Assembly: GCF_000247695.1 (NCBI RefSeq)
Contig: NW_004624748.1
Span: 9,660,517 to 9,724,516 of the forward strand
DNA from: Heterocephalus glaber
Lineage: Eukaryota > Chordata > Mammalia > Rodentia > Bathyergidae
Length of the DNA: 64,000 bases
Direction: 5' to 3'
The translations under genes and the position numbers were made by a program. Under the pieces are notes generated by a model that was not told the origin of the DNA, did no database searches, and was given only the letters and a program-made list of their open reading frames with translations. Position 1 is the first letter of the stretch, and each line of letters opens with the position of its first letter. This document shows, piece by piece, positions 10,621-20,699 of this stretch.

Positions 10621-11168
10621 GAACCATGTGAATACATTAGCTATTAAATAAAGTTCATTTTTTAAAATGCTGAATGCCATACTGCACCTGCCATGTTTTC
10701 AATGACTGTCCCCAGAGGTCTGTAAAGACTTGGTCCCCAGGGGACAGTATTGGGAGGGATGTGATACCTCCTCAGGCCTCCTTCCATCCCTGTCCTTGGC
10801 GTTGTGACCATGTAGCTCCTCCCACCAAGGCGAGGGATCTGTTTCTCATCCCTTCATCACCACCTGTGACTTGACAAGAATGAGCCAGAAACACTGATGT
10901 GACGGCTCCTGATCGGGGCTTCAGGAGGCCTGTGAGCCCCGCTCTTCTCCCTCTTCAAGCACTGTCTCCCCCAGAGAACTCCTGGGAGGGGAGACAGCAA
11001 GTGAAGAGATCACCAGTGACTCCCCTGAGGTCACCTAAGAGCAGCCACTGCCAGGCCACAGAAGTAGGAAAGTCCCTGCCCCAAGTAAGCCATGGTCAGG
11101 GCTGCCCAGCGGTGCTCAGGCTACGTTCCTCATCCACAGACTCGTAAACCAAACATGGTGTTATGAAA
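10621..11168. other. Intergenic, unassigned
   Basis: Moderately GC-rich sequence with open frames but no recognisable protein. An old LTR is possible at 10670-10900 but not supported strongly enough to name. Confidence 0.35.
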
Positions 11169-11170
11169 TT

Positions 11171-11253
11171 TTTTTTTTGGTACCGGGGCTTGAACTCAGG
11201 ACCTTGCACTTATGAGGCAGGTGGCGGACCCACTGAGCTAAATCCCCAGCCCC
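11171..11253 (-). mobile_element. ID SINE
   Basis: Antisense ID (ggtaccggggcttgaactc ... cactgagctaaatccccag). Confidence 0.9.
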
Positions 11254-11629
11254 ATAAATTTTGGGTGGATTATCACACAGGATTCTTTTGGTAATGGCTA
11301 ACTTTCAGGAGAAGTGAAAGAACGGTTTTGACCATCAGCACTGCAGTGACAGCCACACCCGTGTCACTGGCGACTTCTCTTAGCTCTCGGTTGTGTGTGG
11401 AGAGCTCTCATGTGAGGACATACTGAGGAGATGGCCACTGGTGAGCCAGGAAAAGTCATCGGCAGGACTTCGGCCTGCAGCACTGTGAGCTAGGGATTTG
11501 TGGAGCCACCATTGCAGGCTAGAAGACACATCTGGAGCTCAACTTGGGAGTGAGGTCTGAAAAGTAAATGTCTAATACAGCAGAGAGGAGAAGGAACCAT
11601 GGATATTCAAGAATGAAAGGAAAATAAGT

Positions 11630-11760
11630 TTTTAAAATAAATTTTGTTTTATTTTATCCTTTTCCCCTCTTAAGCCCTCTCCCTATGTACAAAGCATTGT
11701 TTCCATTTTTTCCTTCTATTTTTGCTTTTTTTATTCCCTTCCTTGAAAGAAAATAAATTT
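11630..11760 (-). mobile_element. L1 3' UTR fragment, antisense
   Basis: Pyrimidine-rich 'ccctctccctatgtacaaag' and 'tgtttccattttttccttct' are nearly the same as 23420-23465 and are the complement of the G-rich L1 3' UTR seen at 55200-55330. Confidence 0.55.
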
Positions 11761-11842
11761 TAGAGGTAAGAGCAATAAGGAACCAAAGGAGGAAGAAGGG
11801 GGAGACTGGGATTCTGTATGGGGGAAAAAATAAAAATATTTC

Positions 11843-12030
11843 AAGCTGGGGCCGGTGGCACACACCTGTAATCCCAGCACTCTGGGAAACTGAGGCAGGA
11901 GGAGGATTACAAGTTTGAGCCCGGCCTGGGCAATTTAGTGACTTAGACACTATCTCAAAATGAATAATTAAAAATGACTGATAGTGTAGCTCAGTGCAAA
12001 GGCCCTGGGTTCTACCCTAGAAAAAAAAAA
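11843..12030 (+). mobile_element. B1-dID composite SINE
   Basis: B1 part (ctgtaatcccagcactctgg, aggcaggagg) followed by a dID part (gtgtagctcagtgcaaaggc, ctgggttctaccctag) and an A-tail. Confidence 0.88.
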
Positions 12031-12515
12031 CTCAAGTGCTTCCCTGACCGACCACCTCCTAGACTGTGAGCCAGGACCTGGGCAGACCCAGAAGCTGGAG
12101 TCATAGGTAGCAGCCCTTGAGACAATCTGCCCCCCGCAGTAAAAACATTTCGTAGTGAGTATCTTCTAGCCTTGAGAAGCCACCAGCACTCCTGTTTCTC
12201 AGTGCATTCCGCACCATCTCTGCAGGTTGTGTGTTGCTGTTGGAAGGAGGGTGTATTGTATAACAACTCAGCGCACGGTTGGGCACAAAGCTCGAATCCC
12301 ATCACCTACCCGGCATAGGAGTTCTTGCATGGTGACATTTCCCACAATGTCTTATAACATTAGACTTGACTTTTCTTTCTTAGATTTCTTTAAAGCATTT
12401 TCCTTATGGATAATGATACAAAACTTGAAAGCAGCTCTCTCTTTAGGTTATACCAGAAGGTTAGCAAAAGAAGAAGAAAGCTTCAGTTTTCCTTCCACTG
12501 TCTCATTCCTCTCAT
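12031..12515. other. Intergenic, unassigned
   Basis: Unique-looking sequence with overlapping short frames on both strands and no recognised domain. Confidence 0.35.
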
Positions 12516-12604
12516 TTATTTATTTATTTTTGGTACTGGGGATCGAACTCAGGGTCTTGTGCTTGCGCAGCAGGTGGCGAAACCACTAAGCTAAATCCCC
12601 AGCA
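12516..12604 (-). mobile_element. ID SINE
   Basis: Antisense ID with a (ttta)n-type tail (ggtactggggatcgaactc ... ccactaagctaaatcccc). Confidence 0.9.
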
Positions 12605-12789
12605 CGTCCCTCTTACTTAATAGCAGCCTAGATTTAATTTGAATGTAGTGCTGGTTCTGCAGCATGGCAGGAGTCTGAACCCAGTGGTGCTGTCATTACA
12701 CTATCACTCTGAAATCACTTCCCCTGGCTGCCACCTCCCTCCACATTTCTACTCCTTGAGCAAAGCTCACGGTTGTTAATAGCTTTATT

Positions 12790-12948
12790 TTCCCGCACTG
12801 AGCTACATCCACAGTCCTTTTTAAAACTTTTATTTTGAGATGGGCTCTCACTGAGCTGTAAAATTGCCCAGGCTGGCTTGAATTTATGATCTCCCTGCCT
12901 CAGCCTCCAGAGTGTGAGGGTTACAAGTGTGGGCCACCAAGCTTGACC
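12790..12948 (-). mobile_element. B1-dID composite SINE
   Basis: Antisense: a short dID remnant (gcactgagctacatccacag), then a poly-T-rich linker and B1 (ttttgagatgggctctcact ... gggttacaagtgtgggccac). Confidence 0.8.
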
Positions 12949-12979
12949 TTAGAATGAAACATCCTGCTTGCAGACCTAA

Positions 12980-13587
12980 ATTCCATTACTGATTATCTAT
13001 TTCTATCTAGGTGTTATCAATGATCAGTAATATCACAAAAAAAGAGAGGCAACTGGGTATTCATTGTACTGTCCCAAACAGGGAACACAACACCACGGAG
13101 GCGATGGTCATGTTGAAGAAAAGATCTAACCTGAATCTGATCCACCTCCAGATGTTAAATTATAGCAGCTATGTTGAGGACATCACCAGAGCCCTAAATC
13201 TGGAAATTCTAAAGGACAAACAGCTTGGCTTGTTTTTGTTTTTTAACAAATAAATTGAGAAAAAAGAAAGAGAAAAGTTACAGATTAAGAGATTTAAAAG
13301 ACAGATTAATCAATTGCAAGGTATGGGTTTTATTTAGATCCTGATTGAAACAAACTACAAAAATTATGACATTGATGATATTATGGAGGTTTTCATTTTT
13401 TTATCATCTTAATCTTTCAGAGAATATTATTTCTGAGATTTGTTTTGAAACAATACAGAAAAGGGAAACACGAATGGTGATACAGATGAAACCAGGTCAG
13501 GTCTGCATTGATAATTATTGAAGCTGGAGGATGGGCACACAGAGGTACATTATATTATTGAAATTTTCCATAATTAAAAAGTAAAAA
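12980..13587 (+). mobile_element. Old LINE-like fragment
   Basis: Ends with 'gataattattgaagctggag', 'gatgggcacacagaggtaca' and 'gaaattttccataattaaaa', a 3' end I associate with ancient L1 elements. The open frame at 13011-13253 has no recognised domain. Confidence 0.35.
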
Positions 13588-13765
13588 TGTCCAGGTGTTG
13601 TACCACACGATGTAATCTCAGCACTCTGGGGGGCTGAGCCAGGCGGATTCCAAGTTGGAATCAGCTTGGGTAATTTAGTGACTGAGACTCTCTTTCAAAA
13701 TGAAAAGGCGCTGAAGATGTGGCTCAGTGTGAAGACTCTGGGTTCAATTCCCAGTACCACGAAAC
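13588..13765 (+). mobile_element. B1-dID composite SINE
   Basis: B1 part (tgtaatctcagcactctggg) and dID part (gatgtggctcagtgtgaag, gggttcaattcccagtacc). Its A-rich tail expands into the next repeat. Confidence 0.85.
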
Positions 13766-13812
13766 AACAACAAAACAAAACAAAACCAACCAACCAACCA
13801 ACCAACCAAAGA
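13766..13812 (+). repeat. CAA-rich / (CCAA)n simple repeat
   Basis: SINE-tail-derived caa and caaaa units pass into about seven ccaa units. A dID remnant follows at 13828-13895 (gtgtacctcagtaccaaagt). Confidence 0.85.
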
Positions 13813-13946
13813 AACAAACAGAAATAACCCGCGGCTGCGGTGTACCTCAGTACCAAAGTCCTGGGTTAAATCTCCAGTTCCACAAAAAATAAAAGAATAC
13901 AAATGGCTGCTATTCAGCTACATCTTCTGGCTCCAAAAGGCCTTTT

Positions 13947-13971
13947 AAAAAAAAAAAAAAAAAAAAAAAAA
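13947..13971 (+). repeat. Poly(A) run
   Basis: About 25 consecutive A. No obvious element precedes it. Confidence 0.9.
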
Positions 13972-14017
13972 GGAATGTTAGCACTCCCAGTGAGCTAACA
14001 TTATGGAGTTATTCGTA

Positions 14018-14107
14018 TTTTCTTTCTTTCTTGAGTAGCAGGTATCGAACGAAGGACGTTGTGCTTGCGGAGCAGACGGCGAAACCACTGAGCTAAATCT
14101 TCGGCGG
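14018..14107 (-). mobile_element. ID SINE
   Basis: Antisense ID (ggtatcgaacgaaggacgtt ... accactgagctaaatcttcg). It adjoins the CpG-rich block. Confidence 0.88.
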
Positions 14108-14109
14108 GC

Positions 14110-14720
14110 AAACTGTTCACCAGTAACAATTTAGTCCTTGCTGGTTTCCAGGGGCGGAGGGAAGCCTCCGCTTCCCGCCTCTCGGCAGTCTCCACCTCCG
14201 CCCCAACGCGCCTTCCGCTGCCCCACTAGGTGGCGCCACTGCCGAGCCACACCCGCCCCCAGCCTGCACCTCTCTGAAGATCCCGAGAAGCGGGAGCTCC
14301 CACCCTGGGCCACCTCGTCAGTCCGAGCCAAGGGCGGCACCAGTGATGAAACTGCTCTGTGTGCTCAGCGCCTCGCTGTGAAACTTTAACCAGTACTCTG
14401 GATGGCCCTCCAATTTCAATTAATACGGACGTGTTTGGCAGGGTCGTGGATTCTAGCTGATCTCTGTGAGGACAGGAGGGCCTTCCCTGAGGCGCTCTGA
14501 AAGCACGTCTTTGGGCCACAGAAAAGAGCGCTGTCCTAGTGTCAGCAGGTCTGCAGGGGACAGAAGACGCCCCCGGGCACCGGCGCGCTCCCCGCCTGGC
14601 TCTGGAACCCTGGTCCAGAGCGGGACGAGTGCCCCACGTTGTCAGGTCTTTCTTCTGACTTTTCAGCCAAAGCTAGGAATCATGCCCGCGTCCTTCCAAG
14701 GCCAAATGTTTATGTAAAAT
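14110..14720. promoter_or_regulatory. CpG-rich region, candidate CpG island
   Basis: GC-rich sequence that keeps many CpGs (about 16 in the 200 bases from 14141) in an otherwise CpG-poor, repeat-rich interval. It contains a strong CTCF-like motif. No recognised coding exon follows on either strand. The frames that cross it have no known domain. It could be an enhancer, a boundary element or a promoter of a noncoding transcript. Confidence 0.55.
14221..14239 (+). promoter_or_regulatory. CTCF-like motif
   Basis: CCACTAGGTGGCGCC fits the CTCF core CCASYAGRKGGCRSY at every position and sits inside the CpG-rich region. Confidence 0.65.
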
Positions 14721-15277
14721 GTGCAAAAGAAAGATATGTCTGTAATTGTTTAAGACTGCTATGTGGTTCTACTTTGATTTCCTCTCTATTGTGAGGGGCC
14801 TTACAGGTAGGCCTGCAAGATGGGTAACCCAAGCAAGAATCGCTTGGCACCTCTGCCTTCGCTGTACGTGGCCCCCTTGTCACCTTCACACTGGATCAGA
14901 TCCTTGCTCAGCCCCTCAGTAGGCACGTTGGCCACTGACGGACGAAGTTCAGCAGCCCTAAATCCCCCCAGTCTATCTTATCCCACTTCGAGATTGAGGA
15001 TGCCAAGGTAAGAGTAAAGTAATTTTCAGGATTTGCAGGGGCATCTAATTCCCAGATTTTAAAGCGTCCGGTTCCAGAAGCCCTGGAGCGACGCCTTCAA
15101 GTATCCTGTCCTTGTCCTACACCCGCAGTTGCCTGGGATTCCGGGAAAAGCAGAGCCAGAAGACCGGAGGATGAGATCACACCCACCCCGAAGCAGGGAT
15201 AATTACCCGGTGATGGGAATCGAGGTTGCCCAACAGACCCCCGGCGGTCATCGCCCTCGTTTCTTTTCTACCCTCTA
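14721..15277. other. Right shoulder of the CpG-rich region
   Basis: Still moderately CpG-containing. The 63-codon frame at 14820-15011 starts well (gcaagatggg) but has no recognisable homology, and its downstream ccaaggtaag could serve as a splice donor. I cannot support a gene. Confidence 0.35.
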
Positions 15278-16439
15278 TAGAATTGATTTATTTCGTTTTT
15301 ATTAGTACATGTTTGCAGAATATAATGATTACAGTCATCGTGGGGCGTTGCTACTTGCACGTAACACATCTGAATTATTTTTACTTCCCCTTTTCCTCCC
15401 CACCCTCTCTGCCTCCTTCTGCCTCTTGGTCCCCGCCCCATTTGTAAAAGATCCATCTCCGTTTCCTATGATCTGTCCTTTATTTTGCTCTTTATTTATA
15501 CTTTGAGTTTCTCATATAAGAAAAATCATGTGATTCTTAAGGTTACATATTTTATTTCACTTGATATTATGGTCCCAAAGTGCATCCATTTTTCTACAAA
15601 TGACTCAAATTCTCTTTTTTATCCTTTTTATGTATATAAATACCACATTTTTATCCATTGATCTGCTGATGGACATATAGGCCATTTCCAAGACGTATCT
15701 AGTATGAGTTGTACTGCTATAAACATGGGTATGTATATATATCATTGTAATATGGTATTTTTAACTGTTTTGGGAAGATACCTAGAAGGGGAATAGCTGG
15801 GTCAAATGGAATTTCTAGTTTAGTATTTTGAGAAATCTCCATACTGATTTCCATAGTGATTGTACCAGTTTACATTTCCACCAACAATATAGAAGGGTTT
15901 CCTCCCCTGCCTCCCACAGCCTCACCAGCGTTTGTTGTTACTTAATTTCTTTGTAATTGAATTGCCATTCTTTCTGGGGTTAAGATGGAATCTCACTGTT
16001 GATTCAATTTGCATTTCTTTTTGGCCAGAGATGCTGAACATTTTTTGTCTGTGTATTTACTGGCCATTTGTACTTCTTCTGAGAAGTGTTTGTTCATTTG
16101 CCCATTTTTGACTGGATATTTTATTTGGGGGGCTCTATTTTTTCAAGTTCTTTATATATTGTAGATATTAGTCCTCTATGTAAGGACTAGCTGTCAAAAT
16201 TTTTTCCCCTTTCTGTAGGTTGTCTCTTCACTTTCTTGATTGTTTCTTTGCATGCAGAAGCTTTACTTCGATATAATCTCATTTGTTGATTCTTGATGTT
16301 ATTTCTTGTCAATTAGGGCTCTGTTCAGAAAGTCCTTGGCTATACCTATGTCTTCAAGAATTTTGTCTATTTGGGAGAGGGGTATAGCTCAGTGGTAGAG
16401 CACTTGCCCAATATTTGTGAGACCCTGAGTTCAAACTAC

Positions 16440-16483
<44 letters not shown>

Positions 16484-16811
16484 TTTACCTATTTTATCTT
16501 CTATCTGATTATTTCTGTTTTAATATTCAGATCTTTGATCTATTTTGATTTTAGATTAGTATATGGTGAGAGATACAGGTCTAGATTCAGTCTTCTGCAT
16601 GTGGATAGACAGTTTCCCCAGCACCATTTGTTAAAGAGGCTACCTTTCCTCCAGTGTATGTTTTTGGCCCCTTTGTCAAAAATCAGATAGCTGAATGTGC
16701 CTGGGTTGTTTTTGTATCACCTATTTTGTTGCATTGATCCACATGTCTGTGTTTGTGCCAATACCATGCTTCTTTTATTATTGTAGTTTTGTAGTATAAC
16801 TTGAATTCACA
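15278..16811 (-). mobile_element. L1, 3' UTR and distal ORF2, antisense and 5'-truncated
   Basis: Reading the + strand gives the L1 3' end first (pyrimidine-rich 3' UTR at 15375-15500), then the complement of ORF2 (for example ttgtactgctataaacatgg, 'gggtcaaatggaatttctag' and 'tttgtgccaataccatgctt'). It parallels 25879-26862 for its first kilobase. It is interrupted by an ID-like SINE with a (CA)n tail, and it stops where an LTR begins at 16812. Frames are broken and no intact protein is encoded. Confidence 0.88.
16372..16480 (+). mobile_element. ID-like SINE with (CA)n tail inside the L1
   Basis: Sense 'ggtatagctcagtggtagag' and cctgagttcaaactac, followed by about 20 CA units (16440-16479). 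The L1 sequence resumes afterwards. Confidence 0.85.
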
Positions 16812-17152
16812 TGTCAGGATGGGAACCAAATTGCTTCCTCAGTGATGATGGCTCTCCCAGGACCTCACCAGCCAGTCTTGAGATACCGATTCACCAGACC
16901 CCCACTCAACCAGGATTACCTGCTCAGACAGCTATGCAACCCCCAGCCCTTGGCTTGGCTCTCTTTTTCTATAAAATCCCAAAGCTGTTGTCGGTACCCC
17001 CAAGACAGAGTTTGACTCTCTTTATCTGTGCTTCCAACATGGCCGTGCTGATGGAAGCTCCTTTCCTGCCCTTTGCCTCTGCTCTTCTCCTTGATTGGTG
17101 TTGGAGGTAGGTGGCCAAGCCCAGTCTGTTGGGACCCCCAACTCTGGTAACA
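16812..17152 (+). mobile_element. Solo LTR, ERV1-like
   Basis: Runs from TGTCAGG to GGTAACA with TG...CA ends. It has a TATA-like tataaaat at 16970-16977, an R/U5-like pyrimidine-rich segment, and the 3' block tgttgggacccccaactct reminiscent of gammaretrovirus-like LTR ends. No primer-binding site or internal viral sequence follows. I see no target duplication. Confidence 0.55.
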
Positions 17153-17688
17153 CTATCACTCTTCCTTCTGGTTTGGGTGGCACTGAAGTGCTTATAGGAA
17201 TCTTAAATTGGGGTACATTTCATTTGTGTTTAGTGGGGTAGGAGTGACTGACTTCCAGAAATCTTCTTCCCTCCCAGAATGATAGCTTGTGACATAAAAG
17301 TGTGTACTTCCAGTGCCCAGCGTAGGAGGTACAAGGTGGTAGAGGGGAAATGGGGTGTACAATACTTGGAACAGCCATCCACTCCCGCAAGGGTAAATTC
17401 CACACTGTGTTACAGTCGTTTCACATGAATACTGGGATGAGGGCCTAGCACTGCCTGATCTTTTTGCTGTTTCAGGGAAGCTGGAACCCCTCTTGCATGG
17501 CCCATATGTTTTTGTAAATATCTGTAGAATGAAGAGGTGGCCAAGCAGTTTGCAATTTAAAAAAGGGAAAAATATTGAGATGTGGCAGACAATTCATAAA
17601 ATTATTATGTTATTTTTCTGGATATCTGTCAGCCTTTTAAAATTTGAACTTTTTTGTGTGATTTATTCTCATTCTAAATCAAGGGGTT
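17153..17688. other. Intergenic, unassigned
   Basis: Unique sequence between the LTR and a B1. Nothing recognised. Confidence 0.4.
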
Positions 17689-17831
17689 AGCTGGGCATGG
17701 AGGTGCACGCCTGTCATCCCAGCACTCAGAAGGCTGAGGCAGTAGGATCACTGCTGTGAGTTAGAGGCCAGCCTGGATGACATAGTGAGACTCTGTCTTA
17801 AAAAACAAAACAAAACAAAATACGAAAAAGT
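17689..17831 (+). mobile_element. B1 SINE
   Basis: Sense B1 (ctgggcatggaggtgcacgc ... ctctgtcttaaaa) with target duplication aaatcaa(t)ggggtt at 17676-17688 and 17832-17844. Confidence 0.9.
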
Positions 17832-17920
17832 AAATCAATGGGGTTTTAACCCTTTTTTTTTGGCTGTGGACCTCTTTGGCAGTCTGGTGAAGCCTAGGAA
17901 CCTCTTCTCAAGAGAACATT

Positions 17921-18114
17921 TTGTTTTGTTTTGTTTGTGGTACTGGGGATTGAGCCCAGGGCCTTTACATTGGACTACACCCCCAACTCCATCTTTATTT
18001 TTTATTTTGTGACAGGGTCTTTCTAAGTTGCCCAAGTACAACTCAAATTTGCAATTCTTCTGCCTCAGCCTCCCAGAGTGCTGGGATGACAGATGTGCAC
18101 TACTGTGCCCAGCT
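17921..18114 (-). mobile_element. B1-dID composite SINE
   Basis: Antisense dID (gtggtactggggattgagcc, actacacccccaactcc), then antisense B1 (ttttgtgacagggtctttct ... gctgggatgacagatgtgca). Confidence 0.88.
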
Positions 18115-18689
18115 ACAAATGTTTCTAAATGTAGAAAGTAAAGTGCTTGTGATCGCAAAAGGTAGCAATTAGGTTGAAATATGATTATCATACTATTAAA
18201 GAAATTTGTGACATACTAATGAGTGTGCTTCTTAGTGCATTGAATAGGAAGGTCCATGGCCAATAAACCACTGAGATATTGAAGAGGTGGTGAGTGTTGA
18301 TATCCTGAGGTATCTGTATGATCATATTGTCATATGTGACCTCCACTAGGGATAAAGTCACAGTCACTGCTCCTACGGTAGTGTGTTGTTTTCATTCATA
18401 TGGAAATTAATGCTCAATTTCTGTTAGCGGCAAATAAATAAAGATGCGTCTTGCTACTCAAGGGCACTCTTCTTGGATTTACCTGTAGGAGGTAGGAAAG
18501 GGGCCATGGACCCCAGGCTAAGATTCCTTTCAATATTTACTATCATCCTTAACTTTGGATTCATAGTTTTATATTACTTTCCTTAAATAGGGCTCCCCAA
18601 ATTATATCAGTTTGTGGCCTTATGAAACTTGCATCTATCTTCAAAATGCACCCTGGCAGTGACCACTTCTTGCTACCTTCATTGCCTGT
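18115..18689. other. Intergenic, unassigned
   Basis: AT-rich unique sequence with no exon signal recognised. Confidence 0.4.
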
Positions 18690-19221
18690 ATGGTTCAGAT
18701 CTAGAATGTCCCCCCGAGTCTCCTGTGTCCAGAGGTGGGGCTTTGGGAAGGGAACTGGATTATGGAGATGCTGTACTCATCAGTGGATTCATCAGTGAGT
18801 TCACGGCTGAATGTGCGGTTAGAAGGCCAGGCCTGGCTAGAGGTGGGTCGCTCGGGGTGTGATCTAGACGGGCACATTCTTGGCCCTTTTCACTCTCTGC
18901 TTCGGGCAGCTTTCTGCTCTCCTCTCTTTGCTTCCTGGCCACCATGAAGTGAGTAGTTTGCTCCACCATCTGCTCCCACCATCATGTGCTATCACACCCT
19001 AGGCCCAAAAGCAATGGGTCCACCAGCCATAGACTGAAGCCTCACAGCGGTGAGCCAAAATAAATCTTTACTCTGTTTTTTTTTCCCTTTGGTACCGGGG
19101 ATCGAACTCGGGACCTTGCGCGGCAGGCGCCGGAACCACTGAGCTAAATCCCCGGCCCAATCTTTACTCTTTTTGAGTTCATCATTTCAGTTATTGGCAC
19201 AGCAGCAGGAAGCCAGCACAG
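18690..19221 (+). mobile_element. MaLR-type LTR split by an ID SINE
   Basis: Has the family layout: ggttcagatctagaatgtcc at the start, aggtggggctttgggaag, a late gagccaaaataaatctttac signal and a 3' end with ttcagttattggcacagcag. The ID at 19075-19158 lies just after the AATAAA. Confidence 0.6.
19075..19158 (-). mobile_element. ID SINE inside the LTR
   Basis: Antisense ID close to the family consensus (ggtaccggggatcgaactcg ... ccactgagctaaatccccgg), which suggests a recent insertion. Target duplication aatctttactct at 19063-19074 and 19159-19170. Confidence 0.93.
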
Positions 19222-19945
19222 CCCCGCTATTTCCTCTTCACCTTCTTTCATAGATTGGCCCCACCCTGCGCCTTGGCCGCGTATCCGCCTTTCCTGTTGT
19301 GTTTAGGGTGGAGCCCAGCCGCTCTCCCCTGCTGTAACACCCCGTCAGGGCGGTCCCCGCTCTCGCTCTCATGGCAATGGTCAGGCTGACGAAAGTCTGC
19401 CTCACTGTTTCAACAAGTGACATGAACGCTTTTTTCTTTCGTGCGTGTGTGTGTGCATGTGCTTTGGTTCATTTATTTTAAAAACTGTATTATACCTGCT
19501 TGCAGCACGTAGCGATTGCATCTCCTGCTTGGCTCCTCTCCCTCAGACCCGAGCCTTGCCCCCTCCTCAGCAGCCCTCCAGCGTGCCCCCACGCTCCTGG
19601 CCCTAAACTTGCTCGGCCCTGGATTCCCTCAGAGCTTGCACTCTCAGTTCTTTCAGGGGAGAGAACGCAGGGCCTCACACGCTCGGTAAGTACCACTGAG
19701 CTACCACTGAGCTACCCTCCAGACAGTCAGTTCAGCCAGAACCCCGCCCCACCCCCATATCTAATTATCCTCAGTTCCTAAGGTCTCCTCTGTCCATGAG
19801 GCCTTTCCTAACAACCATCTAAAGCAGCAGCTCTGTCTCCCTTCTTACTGTGCCTGACATAGGGTCACCTCCGCCCTGCCCCCGTTAGGATGTAAGCACC
19901 TCAAAAGCAAGGACAGGGGCTTTGCTGTAGCCTTTCTGCCTAGAC
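19222..19945. other. Intergenic, partly CpG-containing
   Basis: Contains a (GT)n patch at 19442-19455 and an antisense ID/dID remnant around 19665-19725 in which accactgagctacc occurs twice in tandem. No gene recognised. Confidence 0.4.
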
Positions 19946-20122
19946 TACACTGGTCATGTAATCCCAGTTACTCAGGCGGCTGAGGCAGGAGGATGGCAAG
20001 TTTAAGGCCAGGCTGGACAAATTAGCGAGACCCTGTCTCAAAATACAAGATAATAAGGGCTAAGAATGTAGCAGGGCTCCCTGGGTTCAATTCCCAGTAC
20101 TGCAACAAAAACAAACAAGAAA
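19946..20122 (+). mobile_element. B1-dID composite SINE
   Basis: B1 part (gtaatcccagttactcaggc ... gagaccctgtctcaaaa) and dID part (aagaatgtagcagggctcc, gggttcaattcccagtact). Confidence 0.85.
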
Positions 20123-20438
20123 CACTAGTGGATACTTCACTGTGGACATCTCATAAATAATGAACAAAGCAGAAAACAAAAATTAGAAAAATATATGGGC
20201 TTAAATTCTAGCAAGAATATGGGCAAAAATGCCCTCCTCTGAAAAAGGATCTGCCAGGAAAAGGACTGCAGTGGAAAATCCACAGCTCTGCAGAGCAGGC
20301 ATCCCACTATCCCCTTTCCGGAGGGTAAAAGGCCAAGAGGATTGTTTGCTTGGCTCATGGCTACTCCCCACCGGGAGACCCCAGCCGAAGACTACCTGGA
20401 AACAATCAGTATCACGTGATTCTGTGGAGGTGTTTGCT

Positions 20439-20545
20439 CAGGCAGGGCATGGTGAGGCACGACTGTAATCCAGCACTCTGGGAGGCTGAGGCAGGAGGAT
20501 GGCAAGTTAGTGAGACTGTTTTGAACAAACAAACAACAACAAAAG
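20439..20545 (+). mobile_element. B1 SINE with internal deletion
   Basis: Sense B1 (ggcagggcatggtgaggcac, ctgggaggctgaggcaggag) lacking the central 'gttcaaggccagcctgg' part. Confidence 0.8.
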
Positions 20546-20699
20546 TACAGTGTCATACAATGAACACACGCAAGGTTTTGGGAGTGACTTGTAGCTTGGA
20601 CCCCAGTGGCTCTCTCTAGAGAGAAATCAAAGATCCCTGTTGAGGGCCACCCCCACAAAGCTGAGGAAGAAGGGCAGTTTTCTATCTGCCCTTTTATCT

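Noticed and set aside
13766..13812. Possible satellite or CRISPR-like array from the (CCAA)n units
   Set aside because: Simple tail expansion of a SINE without spacers. No CRISPR-like repeat-spacer pattern exists in the window.
14820..15011. 63-codon frame next to the CpG-rich region as a first coding exon
   Set aside because: Good start context and a possible donor, but no partner exon or homology could be seen.
16440..16479. CA tract as a regulatory or recombination element
   Set aside because: It is the expanded tail of an ID-like SINE. No added signal.
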